Shown one piece after another: positions 12,524 to 22,376 of a stretch of DNA of 64,000 nucleotides. The notes under the pieces were generated by a model. It searched no databases. It had not been told where the DNA came from and saw only the letters and a list, made by a program, of their open reading frames with translations. Within the stretch, counting starts at the first letter, position 1. Each line of letters begins with the position of its first letter. This stretch comes from Mangifera indica. Its lineage: Eukaryota; Streptophyta; Magnoliopsida; Sapindales; Anacardiaceae. A program made the translations under genes and the position numbers. The DNA lies in assembly GCF_011075055.1 (NCBI RefSeq), contig NC_058154.1:13301184-13365183 (forward strand), in the 5' to 3' direction.

Positions 12524-15496
12524 TCAGAACACAGGGCATCCATTGACTGCAATCCCTGGTGCTGTAGGGCAGCTTGCCAATTGACAATGGTCGCCATTAT
12601 CAAGACCCCACCATTCTGGACCGGCAACATCATGGGATTGAAGGGCAAAATAAAGCAGTACACCCATGAACGCTAGTCCTGCCTCCAGAGCAGCTGATAA
12701 AATGTAGTTATGTCGAGCCCACCATCCCTTGTACCTCTTGAAGATATAATAGTTGAAGAAAATTCCAACAGCTGCCCAACTCCAATAATGCACAGCTTTT
12801 GCTGATGGCATGCTCCCTGGTCCCGCCAAGATAAGGGGCATGTGGATATACTTGATCCATTTCTTTTCAGGGAATTTGCGCGAAAGTAGCCATATTGGTA
12901 CTGGGGCAAGTACATCGATCAAGAAGAACCAGTTCATTTGTGGGTAGATACCATGGCTTGTGAACATTTTTAGTGGTCCAACAACTCCCCAGATGATTGA
13001 AGCATTGTAGAAAACAACATCGTTAGGACATGTCCATGGACTCCCTTTCGGTAGTAAGCTTTTGTTGCATATGTGATCAACAGATGAGAGAAGCCACCAT
13101 GCTATGCCATAGCAGACAGTTGAAGCAACTATGGTTCCCACTAACTGAAGGTACATATTGATCAAAATTAATATGAATTATTACTATAAATAGATAGCAA
13201 TTAGCATAAGCTCTGAGTAGTTGAATTACCTGAACAATGAACATGGATCTAGGAGGGATTTTCATATAGTGACCTAGTTTGAAATCACTAAGAAAACTGA
13301 GGGCTTGTATCATACTCACGTAGCCGTAAGTCTTGAAAGCCATATTGGCAAGGGGCTTACCCGATACATGTACCCAATAATCAACTCTATAATCACATTT
13401 AGCCCTGGTTGCTATAGATAAAGACATACCATTTAGAAAGGGCCATTCAGACCTTTTGTCATGTTATCATATGTGCAAATAATATGTAATTGGGCAAGGA
13501 AGTACCATGTTTGTTGTGGCTTGAATCACTCCTACAGGTAATGTGAAAAAGAATGCCATGCCACAAGCTAATACAATTCCCCACCATGGAAGTTGAAGCT
13601 GTCTATCGAAGCCTTCACAAGCATAGATTGAAAGAGCAAATGTTACTACTAATACAATGTGGAACCACCATTGAGGTACTGCTTTGTAGTTTTCCTTCAT
13701 CAGTCTTGTGTGCACATCACCAAACTGATCTTTAACTGCAGAAGTTGTTTGTTTCCACATTTCCCAAATTTTTCTGCTCATTGTTTGTTTTAATCAGAAA
13801 TGTAAAACTGTCATTGCAACATACAACGAGAAAATTCTTTCTGCAGAAAGAAAGATAATAGAATGAGACATCAAGATGTTATTGAAGATGCTTACTTTCC
13901 TTCGAAGAGTGCAACATGTGATATGCTAGCCATTAGTGTCGCGAAGCTCAATCCGTAGAGGAAGGCAAACACAATACTGAGGTAGACTTTGCTATAATTT
14001 TCATAGCTGGCATGATCGAGATCAAATTCCTTTTCATTGAGGACACGGGTAACATTGTAAATTTGGCCAGCAGAGTCATAGGCATATGGAGAAACTATGG
14101 GAAATCGCTGGGCTTCATAAAGATTATTCCAATAAGCAATTGGAATAAGAACATAGAGAAACAAAGCAAACCCAACTAATATATTTGCAATAGCAAAGAA
14201 GGGTGAGGCTAGGGGACTTCCCATGTAAGCAAAAGTGGATCAGTCAAGGCCAAAGGAACCAATGCCAAGGCCTTGAAGGCCTGAACCAATCTTTTGTGCT
14301 GTAACTGAATTCTTCCATATCAAACAGAGAAAGGAGAGAGCAGAGTAGGGAAAAGATAGCCCGGCACTGTATAGTACACGAAGCTTGATACAAAAACAAG
14401 AAGGAAGAATTGTAGTCTACTTAATCCTCCTTTAGTTCTCTTTTCCACTTCATGTAATGCCCTGCAGTTTGCATTTTATCAGTTTCTCAATTTCAGAAAG
14501 TAGCTCTTGTTCAATATGGGAGAGAGATGAGTACCTGAACAAAGAGACCTGAACCAAGTTGCTTGGCCACCCCATGTAAGGGGAGTCAACAAGGTATTTT
14601 CTGAATAAACCAGCCCACCCATATCCTAGCAGCTGAGTTCCATGAAAAGGAAAACTCTTAATAAGGTTCTGTTTTTACAGTTCTTATTTTTTATAGCAAT
14701 TGCAGAAAGGTGGTCCAAGAAAAATTATTCATTCAAACTTGCCTGAGTTGTTAGTACTAACAACATAGCTGCTACTGCATTCATAGGTCTTTCATAAAAA
14801 GCCTTGACCATTGTAATTATGTATAGTGCATAAACACCACTGGATCCACAACCAGCAAAAATGGTGATCAACACATGTTCTTTCATATTGAAAGGCCCTC
14901 GATTCAATGAAAACGACCATGGTGTGAATGGGACTCGAATCGGCTTTGAAGGAAGTGTTGCAGCCATTAACTTTCCTGCTGGGAGCACAAGAATTTGAGC
15001 TGAAACTGAAACAACATACAGCATATTCTGGCGATATTGAAAGAATTGGTTCACAAAGGCAAGCAAGGAACACGATATCATCCCCAGAAACCATGTTCGA
15101 AAGGTTAAATCTGGCAGCAAAGGATCATCAGTGACTTGAACTGTAAGCCTCACTTCCTCAATAGGGTTATCATTTAATTTCTCATCTCCTGCGTCAACAA
15201 ACTTCCAGCTTACTAAAACATAGGCCAAAGTCTGCAAAAAGCATTTCTTACATATATATGCAGCATTCATCCATCATGCAAGAGATAGTTTCAAAATTTA
15301 AGTTTCTGAGAGCATGAAAGTTGGGACCTAGCTTGTTTCATGTCAATAAAAACAACATGATTTACACCAGTTTAGACGAAGAAGAGTGACAAAGAAAATT
15401 ACCTTCTACATTTATGTTTGTTGGAGTTTGTTCCTTCTTCTCTGACTCATGAAGTGACTTGGCATCAGAGATTTCATCTTCAACAAAGCTTCCCAT
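12524..15496 (-). pseudogene. OPT oligopeptide transporter, copy A (disrupted)
   Basis: Seven exons are recognisable on the minus strand: 15403-15496, 14743-15188, 14535-14632, 13896-14461, 13506-13773, 13230-13411 and 12524-13144. The deduced protein matches plant proton-coupled OPT oligopeptide transporters. It keeps the KIPPR motif, the [14 protein letters not shown] segment and the NDHC.LA.CPTAPG-like tail. Lesions: a 4-bp deletion near 14340 (compared with copy B) shifts frame; TGA replaces the Trp codon of LDWST at 14240-14242; and one base is missing near 13363, which the second contig has. The NPG motif reads NRG. Intron 2 begins GC (AG|GCAAGT), a known non-canonical donor. Convergent with EMC8. 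The family is certain; loss of function rests on the first two lesions, which both assembly copies share. Confidence 0.85.
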
Positions 15497-16974
15497 CTCT
15501 CTGCTTCTCTTCTTGGCCAGAGATGGTAACGCTTATTAGATTTATAAATGCCTGCAAGGTTACCGTTTATGGATGCCAAGCACCTGTCTTGCTATAGTTT
15601 CTTGTTAAATTTCCACTCGTCATTAATTTCCCTTAAGTGAAAGAGTAAAAAAGTCATTTTGGATAGATTTTTCTTCTTTTCAATTTTTGTTCTTTCTGTT
15701 TTCATTTTTTCTATTATTCTTTTTATTTTATTTTTTTTTTCAATTTTCCCTTTGAAAAGTTTGGGGGCAAATTATAATTTCTAAAAATATTAAGGTATTA
15801 AAGAAATTTCAAAGGGTTTTTAGAATTTGAAAAAAAATTCATCGGTATATTTAAAATTTCAGTGTACCACTCGATAGGTTCACAAAGGATAGTTACACCA
15901 TAAAAAATATCAAAACGCAAAAATTTAGAATTAGTTAGAGTTTTGATTTTTTTTTTTTTTTATGAATCTAATAAATAAATTTTTAAACAGAAAATGATAT
16001 ATTAGTAATTTGACATTTATAATAAATGTTAATGGTAATTTTGTAATTTCAATAAAAACATAACAATAATTTCTAGGAAAAATATGCAAATTCATTAAAA
16101 GAAGTGGATGATGAGTGCAAATTTGATTTTTTGAAACTTAACTTGTGGGAATTTGTCATTTCATCAAAACTTGGGTGGGAAATAGTCATTTGGCCTATTT
16201 TGGTAAGTTAATGATGATATGTCACCGTATGATTAGATATTATTTTAAGACTAATTAATTACATGACTCAGTCATTTATCTCTAACAATGATTTGCTTTT
16301 CTAATGAACTTTTTTTTTCTTATGCATTAAAACCTGTGATTTTTGTCTTTTATGATGACAGCTAAAATATCCCCGAATATCTTAGAAGTATCTACTGTAC
16401 CCCACCCCACTTGTATTGCATCTAAATTCTTGGGATAATAGGAATAACAGTAACGCAGAAGCAGGAGTATATGATAAACTCAGTTGTTACCTTCAACATT
16501 GATATCCATTTCTATCAAACTCATTCAACTATAAAGATGGACTGAATAAAAATGCACAAGACACCTTCACTCTGGACCGCATGCAGCTGAAAGTCTGCGT
16601 TGAACTTTATAATACGTAATGCAAGTTTTTATTTGTGACAAAACATCTTTCTTCCAATGTTCAATCACGTCCATTCTTGGGCCCGTAACTGGTAGGAAAA
16701 GTCATTGCCACCTGCACGGGAAGACAAGTATTTCCAGAAAATGTGCCTCTGCCATATACAAAACAGGACAAAGACCTTGACCAGAGATTAGTGGTGGAGA
16801 GCAGTCTTAATTTTAAGACAATGATCCCAGTTCAGAATATAATATCTCCATTGAAGGTGTCTTAATCAAATATTACTAAATCAGTTTATATGAATAAGTT
16901 TATATAATTTATTTGTATGTGTAGTATTATCAATGAGAGTCTCTAATTTCAAATCATGGAAAACATGTAAACTG
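15497..16974. other. Intergenic sequence between units A and B
   Basis: The part adjoining 15496 should hold the OPT A promoter. AT-rich homopolymer-laden DNA follows to about 16200. A block at 16320-16440 is shared with the equivalent flank of unit B near 28640-28740. I see no gene. Confidence 0.5.
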
Positions 16975-18061
16975 CTGATATTAAACCTTTCTTGTGGCTG
17001 ATTATTCTGTATTTCAGATTTGGCAAATTGTTCTGAATAAGCTATTTATGTGATGAACATTTTATCTGTTTATACCATTCAAATTCTTTTATAGTGGCTT
17101 TAAAATTTTTAGTGCTGCTTTTGCTGGAAAATGGTATTCCTCGATTTGGGGTCAAATTGATGGTCTTACATTAAAATTGTTAAGGAAAAATATGGACTTC
17201 CGACATGTATCAAAATGTTGAAGGACTTTTTGTTTTGTTAATGTGCAATTGTCCCTTGTATTAGATAATTTTTTGTCTTCCAGATTTGTTCCATCTGTTA
17301 TGCGGTTTCTACATTCACCATGACATCTTCCTTAGATTTTGTGGATTCGATTTTCTTGAGATTCTAGTTCCAAAATTTGAATCCTGTAGTCAGTAGGTTG
17401 CTATCTGAACTTATATATTTCTTTAAAGCAATTTTATCATTTTCTTGTATAGTGCTTAAGTGTACTTCATCTTTATGTCTCATCTAATCATAAAAAAAAT
17501 GCCCTAGTTTTTCTGCTCTAGTTGCACTAATTTCATGTCTTTTCAAGTTCTCTGCCCCTCTAATTACATACCATTTCAAATGAACAGAAAGCCTAGTTGT
17601 TAATTATTTATATGAGAAGAATGGTTTTTCATTCTTGCATGTTGCTTTATCAATGGTTCTACTTAATTTTAGACTTTCCTAAAGTTTGTGTGTCCTTATG
17701 TTTATGTCATAATTAGAATGTATGATAGTATTCTTATAGAGTCTTCTAATCTGTTGCCTGTTTGATGCATACATTATGTTAGCTGTTATGTTGGTATCAA
17801 AGTTCTGTTGAGTTATATTATCATTTCTCCTCTTCAATATTCTTAGTATTTCACTTCATATAAATTTACTGTATTTCTCTTCATGGACTAGCTTTATGTA
17901 AGGGATGCATCCAAGAATTGGGAGCTTGTTGAATCGGATGGTGGCAGCCGATTGGTAACTAAGGAGCCAACAGTGAATGCACTTCTATTAGATTATATTA
18001 CCACTGAGAAATGGCAGGGTGTTGTGGATTTTGATGATCATGTTGATGACATTAGCAAGAA
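16975..18061 (+). pseudogene. EMC8/9 3' fragment, unit B (intron 3 plus exon 4)
   Basis: Homology to the unit A gene starts abruptly inside intron 3 and runs through exon 4 at about 17892-18061 (LYVRDASKNWELVES ... DDISK). Exons 1-3 are absent. The donor after exon 4 is mutated from GTAAGC in unit A to GAAAGC. The retroelement sits eight bases further on. A scrap of the following exon lies beyond it near 22348. It cannot encode EMC8. Confidence 0.85.
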
Positions 18062-18068
18062 AGCATTC

Positions 18069-18734
18069 TGTTAGGGATTATGTTTATATGAAGAAAAGAA
18101 GAAACACAAGTGGCAATGCTAGGAGGATAACAAGTAGCAGTCAACTAGCAAGTCAACTTGTACTAAAACATACTCAATCTGCAGGGGAACATGCAGCACA
18201 GCAGAAGCCTCCAAATCAGGATACGCAATCAGAATGTGGGACCACTAAGATATCCCAAGATCAAGTAGCAATGCTGGATTAGGAATACAGGGAAATGGAG
18301 AGATAAAAAGAAACCTGGAGCGGAAGAGAAAAGGAGGGAAAAATTTGAGTAGAGTGAGCGGGAGAGAGTCAGCCTCTCGGAAGCTGAACAAGGGAGCCCT
18401 TGGCTATGGTTTTTGGAGTTGTTTTGTGAATTCTTTTGGAAATCAGTTCAATGTTATTTGGATGTGCTTTGCTGGAGTCTGTAATTGTTCTGTAATTTTG
18501 AGTTAATCCTTTGTAATAGCTGGGAAATAGTCATTGTATTGGTAGAAGACTGCTGTAAACAAGTTTATAATTTCATCAATACAATACATATTTTTCTGCT
18601 CTATTTACATTTGCATGTTCTGTCTTGGCTGGAAATTACAAAGTTCTGCAGTTGCTTCAGTTGTGTGATTGAGTCTGGAGGAGTGACATCGTCTGGAGTG
18701 CTGTGGCAGTGAAAGGCTACTCAGGTATCCATCA
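18069..18734 (+). repeat. 5' LTR (666 bp)
   Basis: Starts TGTTAGGGATTATG and ends CAGGTATCCATCA. A T/A-rich segment near 18570-18600 (AATACAATACATATTTT) is a plausible transcript-end region. Same length as the 3' LTR, and I saw no differences on direct comparison. Confidence 0.95.
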
Positions 18735-18736
18735 AT

Positions 18737-18748
18737 TGGTATCAGAGC
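18737..18748 (+). other. Primer-binding site for initiator Met tRNA
   Basis: TGGTATCAGAGC begins two bases after the 5' LTR. This is the usual plant LTR-element site complementary to the 3' end of initiator methionine tRNA. Confidence 0.9.
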
Positions 18749-18761
18749 GACGATTCTGAGG

Positions 18762-21700
18762 ATGGAAAAAATCGACTTTATCAAAGACGGTGGGCGTTGG
18801 TGGATTGTCCGGCGACTAACCCAGTGGGAAATTCGAGAACTGAGGGCTAACAGAGTTTGCCCTCGTTGTGATGGCAAAGAGGAGCTGAACCATGACTGTA
18901 AACGCAAGTCATGGGCTGTTCTGGTGGTGGAAGAGGATGATCCAGATGATGAAGGTATTCTAATTGTGTTTGATAGAGAAACCAAAAAAAGGGAAGCAGA
19001 AATAAAGATTGAAAATTCTGACGATAAAAAGAGTAGATCGATTATGTCTGGTGCCCAAATAGGAAAATCTGTTGAAGAATCAACAAAATCCGGTGAGAAA
19101 TACGTAGAAGTGGAGGCGGCGCAGTTTATTAAAAAAAGAGGTGAGGAGTTGCAGGAAAACGGATGGTGGAAGGAGACAAGGAAAAAAATGGAAGGAAATA
19201 ACCCTACCCATTTGCTACCCAATCTAAAGACCCGACCCGATCCAAAAATCATCCCCCAAAAATCTGACCCAGCCAGCATAAACCAAGTATTGACTCAACA
19301 CCCAACCCAATTTTTCATTAACCCATCCCCTAACCCAACCAAAATATATGACCCAGGCCCAAACCTTTACAATTATCTAATTTGCCACCAAAAGTTTATC
19401 CTTGGTACCAAATCAAAAATGGCGGACGTTGTTGAGACCTTCACTTTTCAGGCAGAGGTCAATCAACGGTCGAGCTTTGTCGGTAACTCTTCTGATGCCT
19501 CAGACAAGGACAAAGCCATCTCTTTCTTTCATACATGGAGTCATTTTGCTTTATCAATGGAGGTTGTGGTTACGCAAGCATTGTCAAACTTTGATCGCCA
19601 ATCGAAGTCTCCCTTCTCTTACCTCAGCATTTCCATGGTCGACCTCTATTCTCCTCTGAGTTTTGAGTTTTTTGACGAGTTTGTGAGTGGAATGTTTGAT
19701 GCGACGCTGAACCCCTCTTCTCGGTCAAGTGAGGTGATGGCTATGAAGCTTCAGAAAGTTTGCAAGAGTTTTCGTAAATGGCGGAAGTTGGTCGATTCGG
19801 CTGTCATAGCTAAAGAGTTGTGGTGGATTTTTGTTATGAGCACCTCAAAGAAATTTTACGTTAGTAAGAAGAAGAACAGGAGGAGAAAGGGAGAGAGAGA
19901 GAGATTGAGAATAGTGGCGATGGCGAGTTTGCGTTTGAGGAGACAAGAGAGTAGTCCACGGCAGCAGGATAGTCTGAGGAGTCCGGAGGCGGAGCTAGGG
20001 GTGAAGGTGGAGGATCTGTGGGACGTGCTGGAGCCACAGTTGAGTCCTACTAAGAAGCTTAATGCTTGTTTTGAGGGCATCCCTGTCTCTGCTTTTCCTC
20101 TTGCACCTTCCTCTCAATTGATTGAGATAAAATCAGACACAAGTCTAGCTGAAGCTGTTGAAATAATGGCCCAGAACAAAATTCTTAGTGCACCTGTTGT
20201 AGATGTTAATGCATCAGAGGATGCAAGTTGGATGGATAGATACATTGGAATTGTTGAGTTTGCTGGAATTGTCGTGTAGATTTTGCATCAGACAGAACCT
20301 CCTTCTCCTAAGAGTCCAAATTCCCCCACAGCTTTTTCTGTTGCAGTGAATGGCAGAGGCAAGGCTGTTGAACTTGAGAATTTAGGTCCTGAATCTGCTG
20401 CAATGACTTCTGGAAACTTTTTTGAAGCTTTGACTACTTCTGACTTATATAAGAACACAAAGGTTGGGGATGTCTCAGGGTCATTCCGGTGGGCCCCATT
20501 CCTTGCATTGCAAAGCTCCAACTCCTTCTTGACTATGCTTTTGTTGCTTTCAAAGTACAAAATGAAGAGCATTCCTCTGGTTGATTTGGATGACGGGAAG
20601 GTTAATAACATAATCACCCAATCTTCAGTTGTTCACATGTTAGCAGAATGTGCTGGTCTTCAATGGTTTGAAAGCTGGGGAACAAAAAAACTTTCAGAAA
20701 TCGGTCTTCCTGTGATGTCAGCTAAGCAAATTATCAAGGTGGGTCCATCCAACCAAGAGTACAAGGTAACTAGATTGAGTGAGAAACCCTGCAGAGAGCA
20801 GATGTTTTCACTCAAGCAGAAAAATGTGAGGGATGAGGATGGTGAAGTTCAGTCCCAGGAAATAACTGTTTATGACTACTTTGTCAATCATCGCAATATG
20901 GATTTACGATATTCGGCAGATATTCCTTGCATCAATGTTGGGAAGCCAAAGCGCCCTACGTATATCCCTCTTAAGCTTTGTTCTTTGGTTTCCTTACAAC
21001 GTTACACAAAAGCTCTTAACACGCTACAGAGAGCTTCGCTTGTGGAAAAATCAAGGCAGAAGCCGCAAGAAAGGATGAATACATTATCTAATGTTCTACG
21101 AAATGGCAAGTGTGATGCTGAACCAATGCTACATTCATGTGGCATTTCAATGAGTACTAATTTTGCTAAAGTGGAAGGCCGTGTTCTGTCCGCCCCAAGG
21201 TTCAAAGTAGGAAATGGTGAGGATTTCTTTCGTCGAAATGGGCGGTGGAATTTCGATAATAAGAAATTAGTGGAGCCAACAAAGATAGAACGATGGGCTG
21301 TTGTAAACCTTTCTGTGCACTGTGATATTCGCAGCCTTGTTCGTGATCTGATAAAATGTGGCGATATGAAAGGCTTGAAGGAAGACTTGCTAAAGGAACA
21401 GCTTGAAGGTGTATCAGAATACAAGTATTCTTCCCATAGAGATCTTGAATTGCTTAATAAGTGGAAAGGGTTGTCGGATTGCAAGTGGACTTGGGAATCA
21501 TGCAACAACTTTCAATATCTTTTTCCCCAATCACACCTTGAGGACAAGGTGTCTCTCCATGGGAGGGGTAATGTTAGGGATTATGTTTATATGAAGAAAA
21601 GAAGAAACACAAGTGGCAATGCTAGGAGGATAACAAGTAGCAGTCAACTAGCAAGTCAACTTGTACTAAAACATACTCAATCTGCAGGGGAACATGCAGC

Positions 21701-21785
21701 ACAGCAGAAGCCTCCAAATCAGGATACGCAATCAGAATGTGGGACCACTAAGATATCCCAAGATCAAGTAGCAATGCTGGATTAG
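18762..21785 (+). CDS. Chimeric retroelement frame: gag knuckle / IQM-like / SnRK1-gamma CBS / AGO4 PAZ / chromodomain
   Basis: A single frame of 1,007 codons is open from ATG 18762 to TAG 21783-21785, apart from one in-frame TAG at 20277-20279. Residues 1-62 are the C-terminal part of a Ty3/gypsy gag with a CX2CX7HXC knuckle (C33, C36, H44, C46). Residues 63-316 are acidic, then Pro/Asn-rich, without a recognised domain. Next come an IQ-motif segment, a CBS-protein segment, an Argonaute PAZ segment and a chromodomain. The frame finally runs about 70 codons into the 3' LTR. The internal TAG replaces the Trp codon expected after GIVV in the CBS protein. The pieces span places where the plant genes normally have introns, so they came from spliced mRNA. 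Whether any protein is made is unknown. Confidence 0.85.
18819..18947 (+). other. Retroelement gag zinc-knuckle segment
   Basis: The segment reads RRLTQWEIRELRANRVCPRC, then an H-D-C turn and KRK, and an acidic run EEDDPDDE. This is the characteristic end of plant Ty3/gypsy gag, where an L-T-x-x-E-x-x-x-R-R run leads into a C-x2-C-x7-H-x-C knuckle. The N-terminal gag domain is missing. Confidence 0.8.
19700..19835 (+). other. Captured host segment: IQ-motif calmodulin-binding (IQM-like) fragment
   Basis: Frame residues about 318-356 contain AMKLQKVCKSFRKWRKLVDS followed by AVIAKELWW. This matches the IQ motif and the adjoining Ala-Val-Leu/Val-x-Glu-x-x-Trp-Trp block of plant IQM calmodulin-binding proteins. 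The IQ consensus is altered (Cys and Lys at usually Tyr/Thr positions). The domain that follows in IQM proteins is missing. Short match, so the assignment is probable rather than certain. Confidence 0.65.
19920..20741 (+). other. Captured host segment: SnRK1 gamma-type CBS protein (KING1-like) with 5' leader
   Basis: A GA-rich leader (about 19866-19919) and the native-looking start MASLRLRRQESS are followed by VEDLWDVLEPQLSP, LNACFEGIPVSAFP, SDTSLAEAVEIMAQNKILSA, DRYIGIVEFAGIVV, then a TAG, and then TSGNFFEAL, FRWAPFLALQ and MLLLLSKYKMKSIPLVD up to LSEIGLPVMSA. This is the first half of the plant SnRK1 gamma-1 subunit, with its CBS repeats. The later CBS repeats are missing. Retention of the 5' leader and absence of introns indicate a reverse-transcribed mRNA origin. 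Confidence 0.88.
20277..20279 (+). other. Single in-frame TAG inside the chimeric frame
   Basis: TAG stands where the CBS family has Trp (TGG), immediately after GIVV. A one-base G-to-A change accounts for it. The frame is open for 505 codons before and 501 codons after. Present in both assembly copies. Confidence 0.85.
20742..21374 (+). other. Captured host segment: Argonaute 4-clade PAZ domain and L2 linker
   Basis: The segment starts GPSNQEYKVTRLSEKPCREQ and continues with EITVYDYFVNHR, SADIPCINVGKPKRPTYIPL, CSLVSLQRYTKALNTLQRAS, VEKSRQKPQERM, SCGISMSTNFAKVEGRVL, RNGRWNFDNKKLVEPTKIER and DIRSLVRDLIKCGDMKG. These are hallmarks of the AGO4/6/9 clade, the Argonautes of RNA-directed DNA methylation. 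The PAZ core is essentially whole. The N-terminal, MID and PIWI domains (slicer residues included) are absent. It spans several normal exon junctions without an intron. Confidence 0.9.
21375..21557 (+). other. Chromodomain of a chromovirus integrase C-terminus
   Basis: The segment reads LLNKWKGLSDCKWTWESCNN, then LFPQSHLEDKVSLHGRGN. The W-K-G-L-x-x-x-x-x-T-W-E core and the FP-x-x-HLEDKVS tail are the standard C-terminal end of plant chromovirus (Ty3/gypsy) integrases. It directly abuts the captured AGO piece and the polypurine tract. Confidence 0.85.
21561..21571 (+). other. Polypurine tract
   Basis: GGGAGGGGTAA lies immediately before the TG of the 3' LTR, where plus-strand synthesis is primed. 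Confidence 0.8.
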
Positions 21786-22237
21786 GAATACAGGGAAATG
21801 GAGAGATAAAAAGAAACCTGGAGCGGAAGAGAAAAGGAGGGAAAAATTTGAGTAGAGTGAGCGGGAGAGAGTCAGCCTCTCGGAAGCTGAACAAGGGAGC
21901 CCTTGGCTATGGTTTTTGGAGTTGTTTTGTGAATTCTTTTGGAAATCAGTTCAATGTTATTTGGATGTGCTTTGCTGGAGTCTGTAATTGTTCTGTAATT
22001 TTGAGTTAATCCTTTGTAATAGCTGGGAAATAGTCATTGTATTGGTAGAAGACTGCTGTAAACAAGTTTATAATTTCATCAATACAATACATATTTTTCT
22101 GCTCTATTTACATTTGCATGTTCTGTCTTGGCTGGAAATTACAAAGTTCTGCAGTTGCTTCAGTTGTGTGATTGAGTCTGGAGGAGTGACATCGTCTGGA
22201 GTGCTGTGGCAGTGAAAGGCTACTCAGGTATCCATCA
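21572..22237 (+). repeat. 3' LTR (666 bp)
   Basis: Starts TG at 21572, ends CA at 22237, and is followed by the CATTC duplication. Same length as the 5' LTR and, by eye, the same sequence. Its first 200 bases continue the internal reading frame to a stop at 21785. Confidence 0.95.
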
Positions 22238-22347
22238 CATTCTTTTCCAAATCTCTACTTATTTTCTCTCATTCATCTTTGTGGCTATGCCATCGTGATC
22301 AAGTCTCTTAGTCAGAATATATAATCTGTCACTGTTTTACTATTACG

Positions 22348-22376
22348 GGGACTGGCTGAACCCAGAACTATTAAAG
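22348..22376 (+). pseudogene. Relic of the last EMC8/9 exon
   Basis: GACTGGCTGAACCCAGAACT encodes DWLNPEL, the conserved C-terminus of plant EMC8/9 that is missing from unit A. It lies about 105 bp beyond the retroelement's 3' target duplication, where the final exon should be. The acceptor AG seems lost (TTACGGGG). Confidence 0.7.

Larger units (their letters stand above)
10896..16440. repeat. Tandem segmental duplication, unit A
   Basis: This stretch (EMC8 intron 3 and exon 4, PPR tail, OPT pseudogene A, and its 5' flank) is the diverged counterpart of unit B at about 16975-28740. Shared landmarks are the GCTGATATTAA...TTCTTGTGGCTG start of the EMC8 intron segment, the EMC8 exon 4, the ATCATATGGGGAGCTCTCCTTGG PPR piece, every OPT exon, and the CCCCACCCCACTTGTAT flank near 16400. 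Confidence 0.8.
18064..22242 (+). mobile_element. Non-autonomous LTR retroelement (chromovirus-derived) carrying host gene fragments
   Basis: The element proper is 18069-22237 (4,169 bp), flanked by the 5-bp target-site duplication CATTC at 18064-18068 and 22238-22242. The LTRs are 666 bp each, start TG, end CA, and look identical by eye, so insertion is recent. A primer-binding site and a polypurine tract are in the expected places. The uninserted paralogue in unit A reads AAGCATTCTTTTC, exactly the empty site. Protease, reverse transcriptase, RNase H and the integrase core are all absent. The inside is a gag zinc knuckle, captured host-derived coding pieces and a chromodomain. It would need an autonomous relative for mobility. 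Confidence 0.95.

Noticed and set aside
12365..12676. 103-codon plus-strand frame (and its second copy)
   Set aside because: It is antisense to the last OPT exon and its 3' flank; the OPT frame is clearly the real one.
18605..19279. 224-codon minus-strand frame across the 5' LTR and the gag part
   Set aside because: It is antisense to a well-supported frame and spans the LTR, primer site and internal region. The Ser/Phe-rich composition mirrors the sense strand's acidic and Lys-rich codons.
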